A stretch of DNA of 6,040 bases from Allomuricauda sp. (GCA_028289745.1 JANQOD010000036.1:1-6040); one strand, 5' to 3'. Numbered from the stretch's first letter, positions 1-5,648 are shown. Notes: a model not told the origin generated them from the letters alone. Made by a program: numbers and translations.

Positions 1-262
1 CCACCTCTTTCACCAACCAAAAATCAAATTGCTTGAGATATCGCAGTCCGCCATGAATCAGTTTGGTCGATTTACTACTGGTGCCGGAAGCAAAATCGCC
101 TTTTTCGACCAGTGCTGTTTTCAATCCCCTTGAGGCAGCATCCAAAGCAATACCGGCCCCCGTAATGCCCCCACCGATAACCACCAGGTCAAATGTTTTT
201 TTTGAGAGTTCATCGATGATCTTTTTGCGGTCAAGGTTTGAAAATCGAATGGTTGCTTTCAT
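1..262 (-). CDS. glpD: Glycerol-3-phosphate dehydrogenase (FAD-dependent), N-terminal part, cut by window edge
   Basis: The reverse strand from the ATG at 262 encodes 87 residues that stay open to the window edge, so only the N-terminus is visible. Residues 25-37 carry the beta-strand and dinucleotide-binding glycine motif GGGITGAG, followed by VEKGDFASG and [17 protein letters not shown] (about 52-76). This block is the hallmark of the GlpD/GlpA family, where it binds FAD. Known family role: a membrane-associated flavoenzyme that oxidises sn-glycerol 3-phosphate to dihydroxyacetone phosphate and passes electrons to quinone. The ATG is chosen because a good promoter lies about 30 nt upstream and the protein begins the usual 20-25 residues before the FAD motif. 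It is separated by 68 bp from the ABM gene upstream and is probably transcribed independently. The other part of the gene, including the C-terminal domain, cannot be judged. Confidence 0.93.
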   Translation of the reverse strand, partial: MKATIRFSNLDRKKIIDELSKKTFDLVVIGGGITGAGIALDAASRGLKTALVEKGDFASGTSSKSTKLIHGGLRYLKQFDFWLVKEV

Positions 263-289
263 TTCAATAGCAAATTTTTACACTAGTTT

Positions 290-320
290 CAAATGTAAGG
301 GTTTGCGTTACCCTTTCAAA
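290..320 (-). promoter_or_regulatory. Bacteroidota-type promoter for glpD
   Basis: Read on the minus strand, TTTG (317-320) is followed after 19 nt by TACATTTG (290-297). This matches the Bacteroidota primary sigma consensus TTG-N17-23-TAnnTTTG. Transcription would start near 283-285, giving a leader of about 20 nt before the glpD ATG. The -33 element lies inside a short palindrome, CAAAG-AGGC-CTTTG (317-330), just after the stop codon of the upstream gene. The palindrome could be a weak terminator for that gene or an operator. Confidence 0.7.
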
Positions 321-330
321 GAGGCCTTTG

Positions 331-642
331 TTATGGTTTGGTGAATTCATATTCACGTTCTACCAGACAAACGCGAACCTTGTACCATGAGTACCATTCT
401 TCAATACCTCTTTTTTGGGCCACTTGGTGGTCGACATTGGCTTTCCAATCGGCAATGGACTGTAAATTTTGCCAATAGCTTACCGAAATGCCCAAACCGG
501 ATCTCGCACTTTCAAAATCGATAAATCCAGGTTGTTTTCGTGCCATACTTTCCATCGTTTCTGCCATTGCGGCATAGCCATGATCCCCCTCGGTTCTCAT
601 ATTGGTGAAGATTACGGCATAGTAAGGTTTTGATAATTTCAT
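331..642 (-). CDS. Antibiotic biosynthesis monooxygenase (ABM) fold protein
   Basis: This 103-residue protein has the layout of a single ABM ferredoxin-like alpha/beta-barrel domain: a first strand YYAVIFTNMRTEG (about 7-19), a helix GYAAMAETMESMARKQPGF, then the strand and helix FESARSGLGISVSYWQNLQSIADWK, and a C-terminal strand near VRVCLVEREYEF. The motifs QPGF, GLGISVSYW and WY-x(2)-YKVRV are typical of small cytosolic ABM proteins found widely in bacteria. Known members include haem-degrading enzymes and cofactor-free quinol monooxygenases, but most proteins of this subtype have no proven substrate, so I give no reaction. Its ATG directly abuts the TAA of the upstream gene, which implies translational coupling in a two-gene operon. 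It ends 68 bp before glpD. Confidence 0.85.
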   Translation of the reverse strand: MKLSKPYYAVIFTNMRTEGDHGYAAMAETMESMARKQPGFIDFESARSGLGISVSYWQNLQSIADWKANVDHQVAQKRGIEEWYSWYKVRVCLVEREYEFTKP

Positions 643-999
643 TTAGAAGATATATTCCTTTTCCAAAAAATAGTTCACAATGGCCTCTTTCATCAGTACC
701 GATTGCTCACCTGCCTTTAGGGGCGGCAGGTTTTCCTTTATCTTAAAATGTGGCCAGCCCTCATCATCGAAGAAATCGAATTCATAATAGCCGTAGGGTT
801 CCAAAAGCCTACAAATGGCGATATGTATCAAATTTACTTTTTCATCTTTCTTGAAGTTTCGGTGAAACTGTCCCAGTTCCTGTACCCCGACCAAATAAAT
901 GATACTATCAAGTTCAAGCTCATCGCCATCGGCAAATTGATCGGAAAGCTTTTCGACCAATAGCTGCCAACGTTCTTTTAACAACGTATCTCTCGCCAT
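643..999 (-). CDS. Conserved flavobacterial protein of unknown function
   Basis: A 118-residue soluble, acidic protein with no signal peptide or membrane segment. I do not recognise a named domain. The densest conserved-looking stretches are LDSIIYLVGVQELG (about 30-43), NFKKDEKVNLIHIAICRLLEPYGYYEF (48-74) and DDEGWPHFK (78-86). I recall similar proteins as hypotheticals in Flavobacteriaceae, but that is memory, not a search. It is the first gene of a unit with the ABM protein, whose ATG follows its stop codon without a spacer. It is divergent from the CvpA family gene, with 37 bp between the two starts. A TACCTTTG element ends 4 nt before the ATG, so the mRNA may be leaderless. No function can be assigned. 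Confidence 0.85.
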   Translation of the reverse strand: MARDTLLKERWQLLVEKLSDQFADGDELELDSIIYLVGVQELGQFHRNFKKDEKVNLIHIAICRLLEPYGYYEFDFFDDEGWPHFKIKENLPPLKAGEQSVLMKEAIVNYFLEKEYIF

Positions 1000-1003
1000 G
1001 CTT

Positions 1004-1011
1004 CAAAGGTA
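1004..1011 (-). promoter_or_regulatory. -7 promoter element for the 999-331 gene pair
   Basis: On the minus strand TACCTTTG matches TAnnTTTG exactly and ends 4 nt before the ATG at 999. The start point expected for this element falls at or within a base or two of the ATG. No clear TTG is found 17-23 nt upstream, so the promoter is incomplete by consensus or relies on an activator. Confidence 0.45.
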
Positions 1012-1024
1012 CAAATCAATGCCC

Positions 1025-1032
1025 TATATTTG
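1025..1032 (+). promoter_or_regulatory. -7 promoter element for the CvpA family gene
   Basis: TATATTTG matches TAnnTTTG exactly and ends 4 nt before the preferred ATG at 1037. The best -33 candidate is TTC at 1002-1004 (20-nt spacer), one base off TTG. This element supports the start at 1037 over the in-frame ATG at 998, because a transcript starting here could not contain the upstream ATG. Confidence 0.45.
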
Positions 1033-1036
1033 GGTC

Positions 1037-1546
1037 ATGAGCTTTTTGGATATCGTGCTCGGCATTTTATTGGTTTGGGGCCTCTACAAAGGGCTCAAAA
1101 ATGGCCTGTTTGTCGAAATCGCCTCGCTAATTGCGTTAATTGCGGGCATTTACGGAGCCATTCATTTTTCATATATCACTGCAGACCATCTAAGCGAAAA
1201 TATGGAATGGAACGAGCGCTACATCAAAATCACCGCATTCATCATCACTTTTGTCATCATCGTTGTGGTTGTTCATCTAGCGGGAAAGTTCTTGACCAAG
1301 ATTGCCGATTTTGCCATGTTGGGGCTATTGAACAAAATCGCTGGGGGTATCTTCGGCGCCCTCAAAGTTGCGGTTATTCTAGGGGCGTTTCTCCTTTTTT
1401 TTGACAGGATGAACACTTCGTTAAGCCTTGTGAACGAAGAGACGAAACAAGATTCGATTCTCTATGAACCCATTAAGGAAATCGGGGCGATTGTCTTCAG
1501 CTTGGTGCTCAACAAAGAAGATGACAATGAAGATATGGCCGAATAG
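1037..1546 (+). CDS. CvpA family inner-membrane protein
   Basis: From the ATG at 1037 this is a 169-residue protein beginning MSFLDIVLGILLVWGLYKG. The N-terminal FxDI-helix followed by KNGLFVEIASLIALIAGIYGA is the CvpA signature. Four hydrophobic segments are seen at about 1-17, 24-44, 63-82 and 105-123. GLLNKIAGGIFGALKVA before the last helix is also typical, and the tail is acidic (KEDDNEDMAE). The family is named after an E. coli protein needed for colicin V production and linked in other bacteria to envelope stress and bile tolerance. Its molecular function is not settled. An in-frame ATG at 998 would add 13 residues but overlaps the start codon of the divergent gene and lies upstream of the TATATTTG element, so 1037 is preferred. 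In many flavobacteria, as I recall, such a gene precedes pheS; here it is followed by a CAP lipoprotein instead. Confidence 0.9.
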   Translation: MSFLDIVLGILLVWGLYKGLKNGLFVEIASLIALIAGIYGAIHFSYITADHLSENMEWNERYIKITAFIITFVIIVVVVHLAGKFLTKIADFAMLGLLNKIAGGIFGALKVAVILGAFLLFFDRMNTSLSLVNEETKQDSILYEPIKEIGAIVFSLVLNKEDDNEDMAE

Positions 1547-1613
1547 CAACCCTTATTTTCTGCTTTTCTTCCAAAAAATCGTACTAATTGCCGAAAAGAA
1601 CCTGTTACTAAAG

Positions 1614-1647
1614 AAAAAAACGGTTAACATTGTTGTCCGCGTTTTTT
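1614..1647 (+). terminator. Possible intrinsic terminator after the CvpA family gene
   Basis: AAAAAAACGG (1614-1623) can pair with CCG-cg-TTTTTT (1637-1647) across a 13-nt loop, with a 2-nt bulge, ending in a T run. It lies 68 nt after the CvpA stop. The stem is mostly A-T with only three G-C pairs, so it is weak. The arm 1639-1645 can alternatively pair with 1660-1666. Confidence 0.35.
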
Positions 1648-1708
1648 GATCGAGTGTAGAAAACGCTGTCGAAGAACCCCCAATTCTTCCCTGAGCTGCC
1701 TTAAGAAC

Positions 1709-2194
1709 ATGAAGATGAAAATGGCAGTTTTTTTTCGTAGGCATTCCGCTCTGATAATTCTATTGTTTCTTTCGTGTACTTCTGAAGAAGTGCAACAATC
1801 AGATTTTGTTGAAGCCACCAATGTTCAAACATTGGAAAGGGAGCTTTTGACATCGGTCAATGATTATCGCGTGTCCATAGGCAAGGGAATTCTTGAGTTT
1901 AATGCAATAGCTTATGATGCGGCTAACGACCACAATGATTATATGATATCAAAAGGAAGTTTGAGCCATGATAATTTTAATCAGCGGGCATCTAAGATAT
2001 ACGCTGAAACCAGTGCCAAAGAAATTGCCGAAAATGTGGGCAGAAACTTTCAGACTGCCGAAGAGGCACTACAATGGTGGCTAAACAGCCCATCACATAG
2101 ATCTTCGCTTGAGGGCAATTTTACCCATACGGGCATCAGTGTGAAAAAAGACAACCTAGGAAATATCTATTACACCCAGATTTTCTTCAAATAA
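1709..2194 (+). CDS. CAP (SCP/PR-1-like) domain lipoprotein, first of a tandem pair
   Basis: From the ATG at 1709 the product has 161 residues. The reading frame extends upstream to a TTG at 1646, but that extension has no signal-like character. Residues 1-23 form a lipoprotein signal: charged start, RRH, hydrophobic ALIILLFLS, then Cys23 as the lipidation site. C-TSEE follows, an acidic patch that resembles the surface-export signals of Bacteroidota lipoproteins. A single CAP domain covers about 42-161, with ANDHNDYM (His75), LSHDNF (His87), AENVG (Glu108) and SPSHRSSLEGNFTHTG (His130). These are the usual cavity His/Glu positions of the fold. Bacterial CAP proteins are extracytoplasmic and mostly without known activity, so no enzymatic role is claimed. 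MKMKM gives alternative starts at 1715 and 1721. It is a paralogue of the gene at 2498. Confidence 0.88.
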   Translation: MKMKMAVFFRRHSALIILLFLSCTSEEVQQSDFVEATNVQTLERELLTSVNDYRVSIGKGILEFNAIAYDAANDHNDYMISKGSLSHDNFNQRASKIYAETSAKEIAENVGRNFQTAEEALQWWLNSPSHRSSLEGNFTHTGISVKKDNLGNIYYTQIFFK

Positions 2195-2205
2195 GGTTTG
2201 CGCAG

Positions 2206-2249
2206 GGTACCAATAAGGCGGTTCATCGATAAAATCGACCTTAGGTACC
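2206..2249. repeat. Interrupted inverted repeat (hairpin) after the first CAP gene
   Basis: Three nested pairings share one axis. GGTACC (2206-2211) pairs with GGTACC (2244-2249), TAAGG (2214-2218) with CCTTA (2239-2243), and TCGAT (2226-2230) with ATCGA (2234-2238) around an AAA loop. That gives 16 base pairs, with a 2-nt bulge and a 7-nt one-sided internal loop, both on the 5' side. It begins 11 nt after the stop codon. There is no proper T tract after it, so it is not a standard intrinsic terminator; an mRNA 3'-end stabiliser or operator is possible. Confidence 0.6.
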
Positions 2250-2338
2250 GCTTTGTGTCTTTATGGTTTCGTTCATTGGTTTTTTCTGCTCGATAAACGG
2301 TCGAAAACCCTATGAAACTTCTATTTTTATCGATAAAA
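2226..2338 (+). repeat. Three direct copies of TCGATAAA
   Basis: TCGATAAA occurs at 2226-2233, 2290-2297 and 2330-2337, and the first and third copies continue with another A. Centre-to-centre distances are 64 and 40 bp. The copies lie upstream of the second CAP gene in a spacer without other features. They may be binding sites for a regulator; I cannot name one with confidence. Confidence 0.45.
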
Positions 2339-2497
2339 TTTTAGTCGTTGTTCGTCGATTGGCCCTTATGGGGTATGGTTTTGCAGATAAACGAAAAAAT
2401 AATCTCTCTCACGGACTTTTTATTAGCGTTCTGTGCTTTCGAAACTACTTTAGCGGTGCAATAAACCTAAATGTTCAAGACTAAGTTTCCCCAAATC

Positions 2498-2998
2498 ATG
2501 AAGTTTCAAAACCTACTGTTTCTTCTTTTCGCATTGATGATCTTTTCATGCTCCCCTTCTTCGGTAACAGAAGAAGAAGCGCTATTTGAAAATCAAAGCG
2601 GCAATTCTGAAAACACAAAATTGGTCGCGACCGATCAAGAAAAAAACCTGCACAATCTAGTAAACGAACACCGTGCCGAAATGGGCTTGAAAAAGTTACA
2701 GTTCAGCAACGAGGCGTACCCATTTGCTGGTGAACACAATGAGTATATGATAACGCAGGGCAAGTTGAGCCACGATAATTTCAACGCTAGGGCGGCAGGC
2801 GTGGCCCAAGAAACCGGTGCAGGCCATGTTTCTGAAAATGTTGCCAAAAATTACACCAACGAAGAAGCACTGCAAGGTTGGCTAGAGAGTAATTCGCATA
2901 GAGAGACCATCGAAGGCAATTTTACACACAGTACCATCAATATTAAGGAAGACGATGAAGGAAACTTATATTTCACACAGATTTTCTTTCACAAATAA
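2498..2998 (+). CDS. CAP (SCP/PR-1-like) domain lipoprotein, second of a tandem pair
   Basis: From the ATG at 2498 the product has 166 residues. The ATG at 2471 would put nine extra residues in front of an otherwise ideal signal peptide, so it is rejected. Residues 1-18 read as a lipoprotein signal, with hydrophobic LLFLLFALMIFS ending at Cys18, followed by SPSSVTEEEA. A low-complexity linker to about residue 45 leads into a CAP domain (about 46-166) with GEHNEYM (His80), LSHDNF (His92), SENVA (Glu113) and SHRETIEGNFTH (His134). The last 77 residues match the upstream paralogue at roughly 55-60% by hand alignment, including LSHDNFN and the terminal TQIFF. The pair therefore looks like a tandem duplication that has diverged mostly at the N-terminus. 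Likely outer-membrane anchored; substrate or partner unknown. A strong terminator follows. Confidence 0.9.
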   Translation: MKFQNLLFLLFALMIFSCSPSSVTEEEALFENQSGNSENTKLVATDQEKNLHNLVNEHRAEMGLKKLQFSNEAYPFAGEHNEYMITQGKLSHDNFNARAAGVAQETGAGHVSENVAKNYTNEEALQGWLESNSHRETIEGNFTHSTINIKEDDEGNLYFTQIFFHK

Positions 2999-3051
2999 AT
3001 TTTGATTCGGATTTAGTTTCATCTCCAGATGCATGTTTATAATGGTTTGGT

Positions 3052-3078
3052 AAAGAGCCTCCTTTTTGGAGGCTTTTT
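3052..3078 (+). terminator. Strong rho-independent terminator after the second CAP gene
   Basis: AGCCTCC (3056-3062) and GGAGGCT (3068-3074) form a perfect 7-bp GC-rich stem with a TTTTT loop. Flanking AAA and TTTT extend the stem to about 11 pairs and supply the T tract. It lies 54 nt after the stop codon and 25 nt before the next start, so it isolates the CAP genes from the dioxygenase gene. Confidence 0.9.
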
Positions 3079-3102
3079 CATACCTTTCGGAAAAACTGGA
3101 AA

Positions 3103-3642
3103 ATGCACATGGCACCTCCCTTCAATTTGAACAAATGGATTGAAGAAAACCGTGATACCCTAAAACCCCCCGTCGGTAATCGAAACCTGTACAAAGATGC
3201 CGATGATTATATCGTCATGGTGGTCGCAGGGCCCAATGCCCGAAAAGATTACCACTATAACGAGACCGAAGAACTCTTCTATCAACTCGAGGGCCATATC
3301 GAGGTTCATGTACAAGAAAATGGTCAGAAAAAAACCATGAAACTCGGCCCTGGAGATATGTACCTGCACCCTGCAAAAGTACCCCACTCCCCGGTTCGAC
3401 ATGAAGGCTCGATCGGGTTGGTGATCGAGCGAAAGCGCGCCGAAATGAACGTTGATGATGGCCTGCTCTGGTTCTGCGACAATTGTAACCACAAATTATA
3501 CGAAGCCTATTTCACTTTGCATGACATCGAAAAAGACTTTTTGAAGCACTTTGAGCATTTTTATGGTTCAGAAGATCTGAGAACCTGCGACAAATGCGGC
3601 ACTATGATGGAAGTTGATGAGCGTTTTGTAGCTAAAGAATGA
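3103..3642 (+). CDS. nbaC: 3-hydroxyanthranilate 3,4-dioxygenase
   Basis: A 179-residue cupin enzyme (EC 1.13.11.6) that opens the ring of 3-hydroxyanthranilate with O2 to give 2-amino-3-carboxymuconate semialdehyde, in the kynurenine route of tryptophan breakdown or quinolinate formation. The N-terminus FNLNKWIEENRDTLKPPVGNR is diagnostic. All residues known from the bacterial (Cupriavidus) enzyme are present at matching positions: Fe(II) ligands His51, Glu57 and His95; substrate residues Arg47, Arg99 and Glu109 (Glu110 there); and rubredoxin-like metal ligands Cys125, Cys128, Cys162 and Cys165. The start at 3103 gives this numbering; the ATG at 3109 is also possible and would shift it by two. 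The DUF1304 gene follows after 4 nt. No exact TAnnTTTG is seen upstream; TACCTTTC (3081-3088) is one base off and lies just past the terminator. No other kynurenine-pathway gene is visible, except possibly the dehydrogenase at 4089. Confidence 0.95.
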   Translation: MHMAPPFNLNKWIEENRDTLKPPVGNRNLYKDADDYIVMVVAGPNARKDYHYNETEELFYQLEGHIEVHVQENGQKKTMKLGPGDMYLHPAKVPHSPVRHEGSIGLVIERKRAEMNVDDGLLWFCDNCNHKLYEAYFTLHDIEKDFLKHFEHFYGSEDLRTCDKCGTMMEVDERFVAKE

Positions 3643-3646
3643 TGTT

Positions 3647-4015
3647 ATGTCGATCATTGCCAAAATCATCATTGCACTGGTGGCCCTGTTACACCTTTAT
3701 TTTCTTTGGTTGGAAATGTTCGCCTGGACGACCAAAGCCAAAAAAGTGTTCCGGAAATTTCCAAAAGAGCTCTTCGAGCCCACAAAAACGATGGCTGCCA
3801 ACCAAGGATTGTACAATGGATTCTTGGCTGCTGGTCTTATTTGGTCCTTAACGATCAAAGACGCGACATGGCAATTCAATGTAGCCCTCTTTTTTCTTGC
3901 CTGCGTGGCCATAGCCGGAATTTATGGGGCATTTTCCGTATCAAAAAAGATATTTACCGTTCAGGCACTACCTGCATTGCTCGGCATTCTTCTACTATTG
4001 GCCTCTTATTTATAA
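3647..4015 (+). CDS. DUF1304 family membrane protein
   Basis: A 122-residue protein with four predicted membrane helices at about 3-23, 55-70, 76-97 and 102-121. It carries the family's conserved words: HLYFLWLEMFAWTT with His16 and Glu23 in the first helix and its exit, and AANQGLYNGFLAAGL (about 50-64) with Asn52, Gln53, Gly54, Asn57 and Gly58. Full length for this family of small inner-membrane proteins, whose function is unknown. The ATG is 4 nt after the dioxygenase stop, so the two genes are almost certainly cotranscribed and probably translationally coupled. Whether this reflects a role with the dioxygenase (transport of an aromatic compound, for example) or simple hitch-hiking cannot be decided from sequence. 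Confidence 0.9.
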   Translation: MSIIAKIIIALVALLHLYFLWLEMFAWTTKAKKVFRKFPKELFEPTKTMAANQGLYNGFLAAGLIWSLTIKDATWQFNVALFFLACVAIAGIYGAFSVSKKIFTVQALPALLGILLLLASYL

Positions 4016-4021
4016 AAGTAA

Positions 4022-4053
4022 TTGGGGCATGATGGCCATTCTTTGTAGCTTTG
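4022..4053 (+). promoter_or_regulatory. Bacteroidota-type promoter for the aldehyde dehydrogenase gene
   Basis: TTG (4022-4024), a 21-nt spacer, then TAGCTTTG (4046-4053) match the consensus TTG-N17-23-TAnnTTTG. Transcription should start near 4059-4061, giving a leader of about 29 nt that ends in A-rich sequence before the ATG at 4089. The -33 element starts 7 nt after the DUF1304 stop, so the dehydrogenase can be transcribed separately from the dioxygenase pair. Confidence 0.75.
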
Positions 4054-4088
4054 CCGAAATGTAACAAAACACCTCAAAAAAGTTATAA

Positions 4089-5642
4089 ATGTCATTGGTA
4101 ACCACGGATTTTGGAATAGAAAAAGCCCTTCAACAATTAGGGGTACAGGACATGAACCACGGAACTTCAACAGGATCACAAAATTTTGGGTCTGGAGAAC
4201 CCATGGCATCATATTCACCTGTAGATGGCCAGCTTATCGGTAAGGTGAGCACGACCATTGAAGAAGATTATGAAAAAGTGATGTCGGTCGCCACTGAAGC
4301 GTTCAAACAATGGCGTAAGATGCCTGCACCGCAACGCGGAGAAATCGTACGTCAATTTGGTGAAAAGCTCCGTGAATTGAAAGAGCCCTTGGGCAAATTG
4401 GTTTCTTATGAAATGGGCAAATCGTATCAAGAAGGATTGGGCGAAGTGCAAGAGATGATCGACATCTGTGATTTTGCGGTGGGTCTTTCACGCCAACTCC
4501 ATGGCCTCACCATGCATTCTGAAAGGCCTGGGCATCGCATGTACGAGCAATATCATCCACTAGGGGTGGTAGGTATTATCTCGGCCTTCAATTTTCCCGT
4601 AGCGGTATGGTCATGGAACACTGCCCTTGCCTGGGTATGTGGCGATGTTTGTGTGTGGAAACCTTCAGAAAAAACCCCACTCTGTGGCATTGCCTGTCAG
4701 AACATCATTGCCGAAGTGCTGAAAGAAAATGACCTTCCCGAGGGAATCTCTTGTCTCATCAATGGCGATTACAGGGTAGGTGAGATGTTGACCCATGACA
4801 AGCGCATTCCGTTGGTTTCGGCCACGGGATCTATCCGTATGGGTAAAATCGTGGCCCGGACCGTGGCATCGAGACTCGGCAAATCATTGTTGGAACTTGG
4901 CGGTAATAATGCGATTATCGTCACTCCCGATGCTGATTTAAAAATGACCATCATCGGGGCTGTCTTCGGTGCGGTGGGCACTGCTGGCCAGCGGTGTACC
5001 TCTACAAGGCGCTTGATAATCCACGAATCAATTTACGAGAAGGTGAAGAATGCCTTGATCGATGCCTATCGACAACTGCGTATCGGTAATCCTCTCGATG
5101 AAAACAATCATGTAGGGCCCCTTATCGACACCGATGCCGTAAAGATGTACGAGGCAGCTTTGGAAAAGGTCAAGGACGAAGGCGGAAACATTATTGTGGA
5201 AGGTGGCATTCTTAACGGTGATGGCCATGAAAGTGGCTGTTATGTGAAACCTGCGATCGCCGAGGCCAAGAACGATTTCGAAATCGTACAAGAAGAAACC
5301 TTTGCCCCTATTTTATACCTATTGAAATATACCGGAGATGTCGAAGACGCCATCGAGTTACAAAATGGTGTGGTACAAGGGCTCTCATCTGCCATCATGA
5401 CCAATAACCTTAGGGAGGCCGAGAAGTTTTTGTCGGCCGCCGGAAGCGACTGTGGCATTGCTAATGTGAATATCGGCACCTCGGGTGCTGAGATCGGTGG
5501 GGCCTTTGGTGGCGAAAAAGAAACCGGCGGAGGTCGTGAAAGCGGTTCTGACGCTTGGAAAATCTATATGCGCCGCCAAACGAACACTATCAACTATACT
5601 ACAGAGCTGCCTTTGGCACAAGGCATTAAATTCGACTTATAG
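4089..5642 (+). CDS. amaB: ALDH7-family aldehyde dehydrogenase (alpha-aminoadipate semialdehyde dehydrogenase type)
   Basis: A full-length 517-residue NAD-dependent aldehyde dehydrogenase. The catalytic residues are present with normal spacing: Asn168 (AFNFPVAVW), Glu269 (LLELGGNN) and Cys303 (TAGQRCTS). Cofactor residues Lys191 (VWKPSEKTP), Glu403 and Phe405 (EETFAP) are also present. The blocks GEVQEMIDICDFAVGLSRQL, LLELGGNNAI and GGAFGGEKETGGGRESGSDAWK, and the tail LPLAQGIKF, place it in the ALDH7/antiquitin family, which oxidises alpha-aminoadipate semialdehyde to aminoadipate in lysine catabolism. The Arg directly before the catalytic Cys, tied to aminoadipate binding in human ALDH7A1, is present. 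One oddity is SATGS at 244-248, where most relatives have an aromatic Phe before TGS. It has its own promoter but follows the dioxygenase pair closely. A substrate from the kynurenine pathway is an alternative I cannot exclude. The gene symbol is by family only. Confidence 0.88.
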   Translation: MSLVTTDFGIEKALQQLGVQDMNHGTSTGSQNFGSGEPMASYSPVDGQLIGKVSTTIEEDYEKVMSVATEAFKQWRKMPAPQRGEIVRQFGEKLRELKEPLGKLVSYEMGKSYQEGLGEVQEMIDICDFAVGLSRQLHGLTMHSERPGHRMYEQYHPLGVVGIISAFNFPVAVWSWNTALAWVCGDVCVWKPSEKTPLCGIACQNIIAEVLKENDLPEGISCLINGDYRVGEMLTHDKRIPLVSATGSIRMGKIVARTVASRLGKSLLELGGNNAIIVTPDADLKMTIIGAVFGAVGTAGQRCTSTRRLIIHESIYEKVKNALIDAYRQLRIGNPLDENNHVGPLIDTDAVKMYEAALEKVKDEGGNIIVEGGILNGDGHESGCYVKPAIAEAKNDFEIVQEETFAPILYLLKYTGDVEDAIELQNGVVQGLSSAIMTNNLREAEKFLSAAGSDCGIANVNIGTSGAEIGGAFGGEKETGGGRESGSDAWKIYMRRQTNTINYTTELPLAQGIKFDL

Positions 5643-5648
5643 CCAACA

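Larger units (their letters stand above)
2195..2497. other. 303-bp spacer between the tandem CAP genes, rich in repeats
   Basis: I see no credible gene here. An open frame at 2263-2484 has no recognisable family, no signal sequence and overlaps the next gene's upstream region. The spacer holds a long interrupted hairpin (2206-2249), three copies of TCGATAAA (2226, 2290, 2330) and related GTTCATCGA-like words at 2221, 2271 and 2350. No exact TAnnTTTG promoter was found for the downstream gene. TATGGTTTTG at 2374-2383 is the nearest, with a 3-nt instead of 2-nt gap. Confidence 0.6.

Noticed and set aside
63..344. Plus-strand ORF antisense to glpD
   Set aside because: It is a shadow of the glpD coding strand, which carries clear FAD-binding motifs on the minus strand.
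998..1036. Upstream ATG of the CvpA family gene (13 extra residues)
   Set aside because: It overlaps the start codon of the divergent gene, precedes the TATATTTG element, and the extension is not part of the family's usual N-terminus.
1030..1404. 124-codon plus-strand ORF overlapping the CvpA family gene in another frame
   Set aside because: The product is rich in His, Arg and Cys without any domain, while the other frame encodes a clean CvpA protein.
2263..2484. 73-codon plus-strand ORF in the spacer between the CAP genes
   Set aside because: It has no recognisable domain, overlaps the upstream region of the second CAP gene, and runs across the TCGATAAA repeats. Its composition resembles AT-rich spacer rather than protein.
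3160..3492. 110-codon minus-strand ORF opposite the dioxygenase gene
   Set aside because: It lies wholly antisense to a gene with all catalytic residues intact and has no recognisable domain.
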